This document shows positions 63,670 through 64,000 of a stretch of 64,000 bases of DNA, in pieces (position 1 is the stretch's first letter; each line of letters begins with the position of its first letter). A program made the position numbers and the translations under genes. This stretch comes from JACVRW01 sp963825345. Lineage in GTDB: Bacteria; Actinomycetota; Thermoleophilia; Solirubrobacterales; Thermoleophilaceae. Location of the stretch: the NCBI GenBank assembly GCA_963825345.1, contig CAWGSQ010000002.1, positions 1 through 64,000 on the forward strand. The letters run 5' to 3'. The notes beneath the pieces are model-generated. The model saw nothing but the letters and a program-made list of their open reading frames with translations. It made no database searches and was not told the DNA's origin.

Positions 63670-64000
63670 CTAGCCCTGCGGCAGCTTCGCCTTGCCGCGC
63701 CGGGCAGGCGCGGAGGGCGGCGGAACGACCGGCCCGATATCCCCGTCGGGCGCCTCGTCCAAGTCGACGATCACCGGTGCGTGATCGCTCGGCTTGCTCC
63801 CCTTGCGGGCCTGCCGGTCCACCCAGGCCGCCTTGACGCGGTCCGCCACGGGCCCGCTCGCGAGGATCAGGTCGATGCGCATGCCGAGGTCCTGGTGGAA
63901 CATGCCCGCGCGGTAGTCCCAGTAGCTGAAGACGCGCTCGTTCGGCCAGCGATCGCGGACCACGTCGCGAAGGCCGAGCTTCTGTAGCTCGGCGAGCGCC
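63670..64000 (-). CDS. xthA: Exonuclease III/AP endonuclease family, C-terminal part (truncated by window edge)
   Basis: Only the last ~110 residues are inside the window. RWPNERVFSYWDYRAGMFHQ, the DLGMRIDLILAS strand with its catalytic Asp, and KPSDHAPVIVDLDEAPDGD (catalytic Asp-His pair) identify the XthA branch of the endonuclease/exonuclease/phosphatase family. A Pro/Ala/Lys-rich tail of about 30 residues follows. The 5' part lies beyond 64000. It converges on the LigD-like gene, making a three-gene repair neighbourhood. Confidence 0.88.
   Translation of the reverse strand, partial: ALAELQKLGLRDVVRDRWPNERVFSYWDYRAGMFHQDLGMRIDLILASGPVADRVKAAWVDRQARKGSKPSDHAPVIVDLDEAPDGDIGPVVPPPSAPARRGKAKLPQG

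Overview
The window looks like a chromosomal segment of a high-G+C actinobacterium, most plausibly of the class Thermoleophilia (Solirubrobacterales-like). That placement is an inference from four things: the very GC-rich third codon positions, the comF-hpf-secA-prfB order, actinobacterial families such as a two-domain VOC protein, a stand-alone LigD polymerase and an AftD-like arabinosyltransferase, and the frequent GTG/TTG starts. I see no rRNA, tRNA, CRISPR array, prophage or insertion sequence. The density is about one gene per kb and no gap exceeds 300 bases.

Layout. 0-5.1 kb: housekeeping block prfB, secA, hpf, comF on the minus strand; prfB needs a +1 programmed frameshift. 5.1-7.9 kb: ctaG, a UDPGP-type UTP-sugar uridylyltransferase and a GNAT. 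7.8-14.8 kb: a two-component system (regulator, true kinase and a kinase paralogue that has lost its catalytic residues), divergent from an SRPBCC protein and a MacB-like ABC transporter. 14.8-17.8 kb: a membrane-anchored propeller-like protein, a LysR regulator, a mini-GNAT and a small membrane protein. 17.8-20.9 kb: a MerR regulator, canonical ahcY and a second AHCY-like gene with altered active-site residues. 21-27.8 kb: sugar-nucleotide genes (PGI/PMI, sugar-1-P nucleotidyltransferase, UDP-glucose dehydrogenase), an LCP ligase, an M20 peptidase and tag. 27.8-50.6 kb: a large surface-polysaccharide region with about nine glycosyltransferases, two flippase modules, an O-antigen ligase-like protein, an acyltransferase, an AftD-like giant membrane transferase and a small LPXTG protein. 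50.6-56.6 kb: PhoD, then a tightly overlapping acyl-CoA dehydrogenase / enoyl-CoA hydratase / SpoIIE-type phosphatase / STAS run. 56.6-64 kb: NTF2/SnoaL and VOC proteins, an ECF sigma factor with its membrane partner, FKBP, and a DNA-repair group (HhH-GPD, LigD polymerase, exonuclease III).

Two window-wide patterns stand out. First, more than twenty unlinked genes have a TAnnnT hexamer ending 6-9 bases before the start codon and no Shine-Dalgarno sequence, the signature of leaderless transcripts; I used it to choose several starts. Second, several polysaccharide genes between 25.5 and 48 kb are interrupted by single-base indels, almost all insertions. Removing the inserted base(s) restores full-length proteins, so these are either assembly errors or real decay.

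The most unusual biology is the paired AHCY paralogues under a MerR regulator, the pseudo-histidine-kinase stacked on a real kinase, the GT4-flippase fusion and the divergent leaderless promoters.
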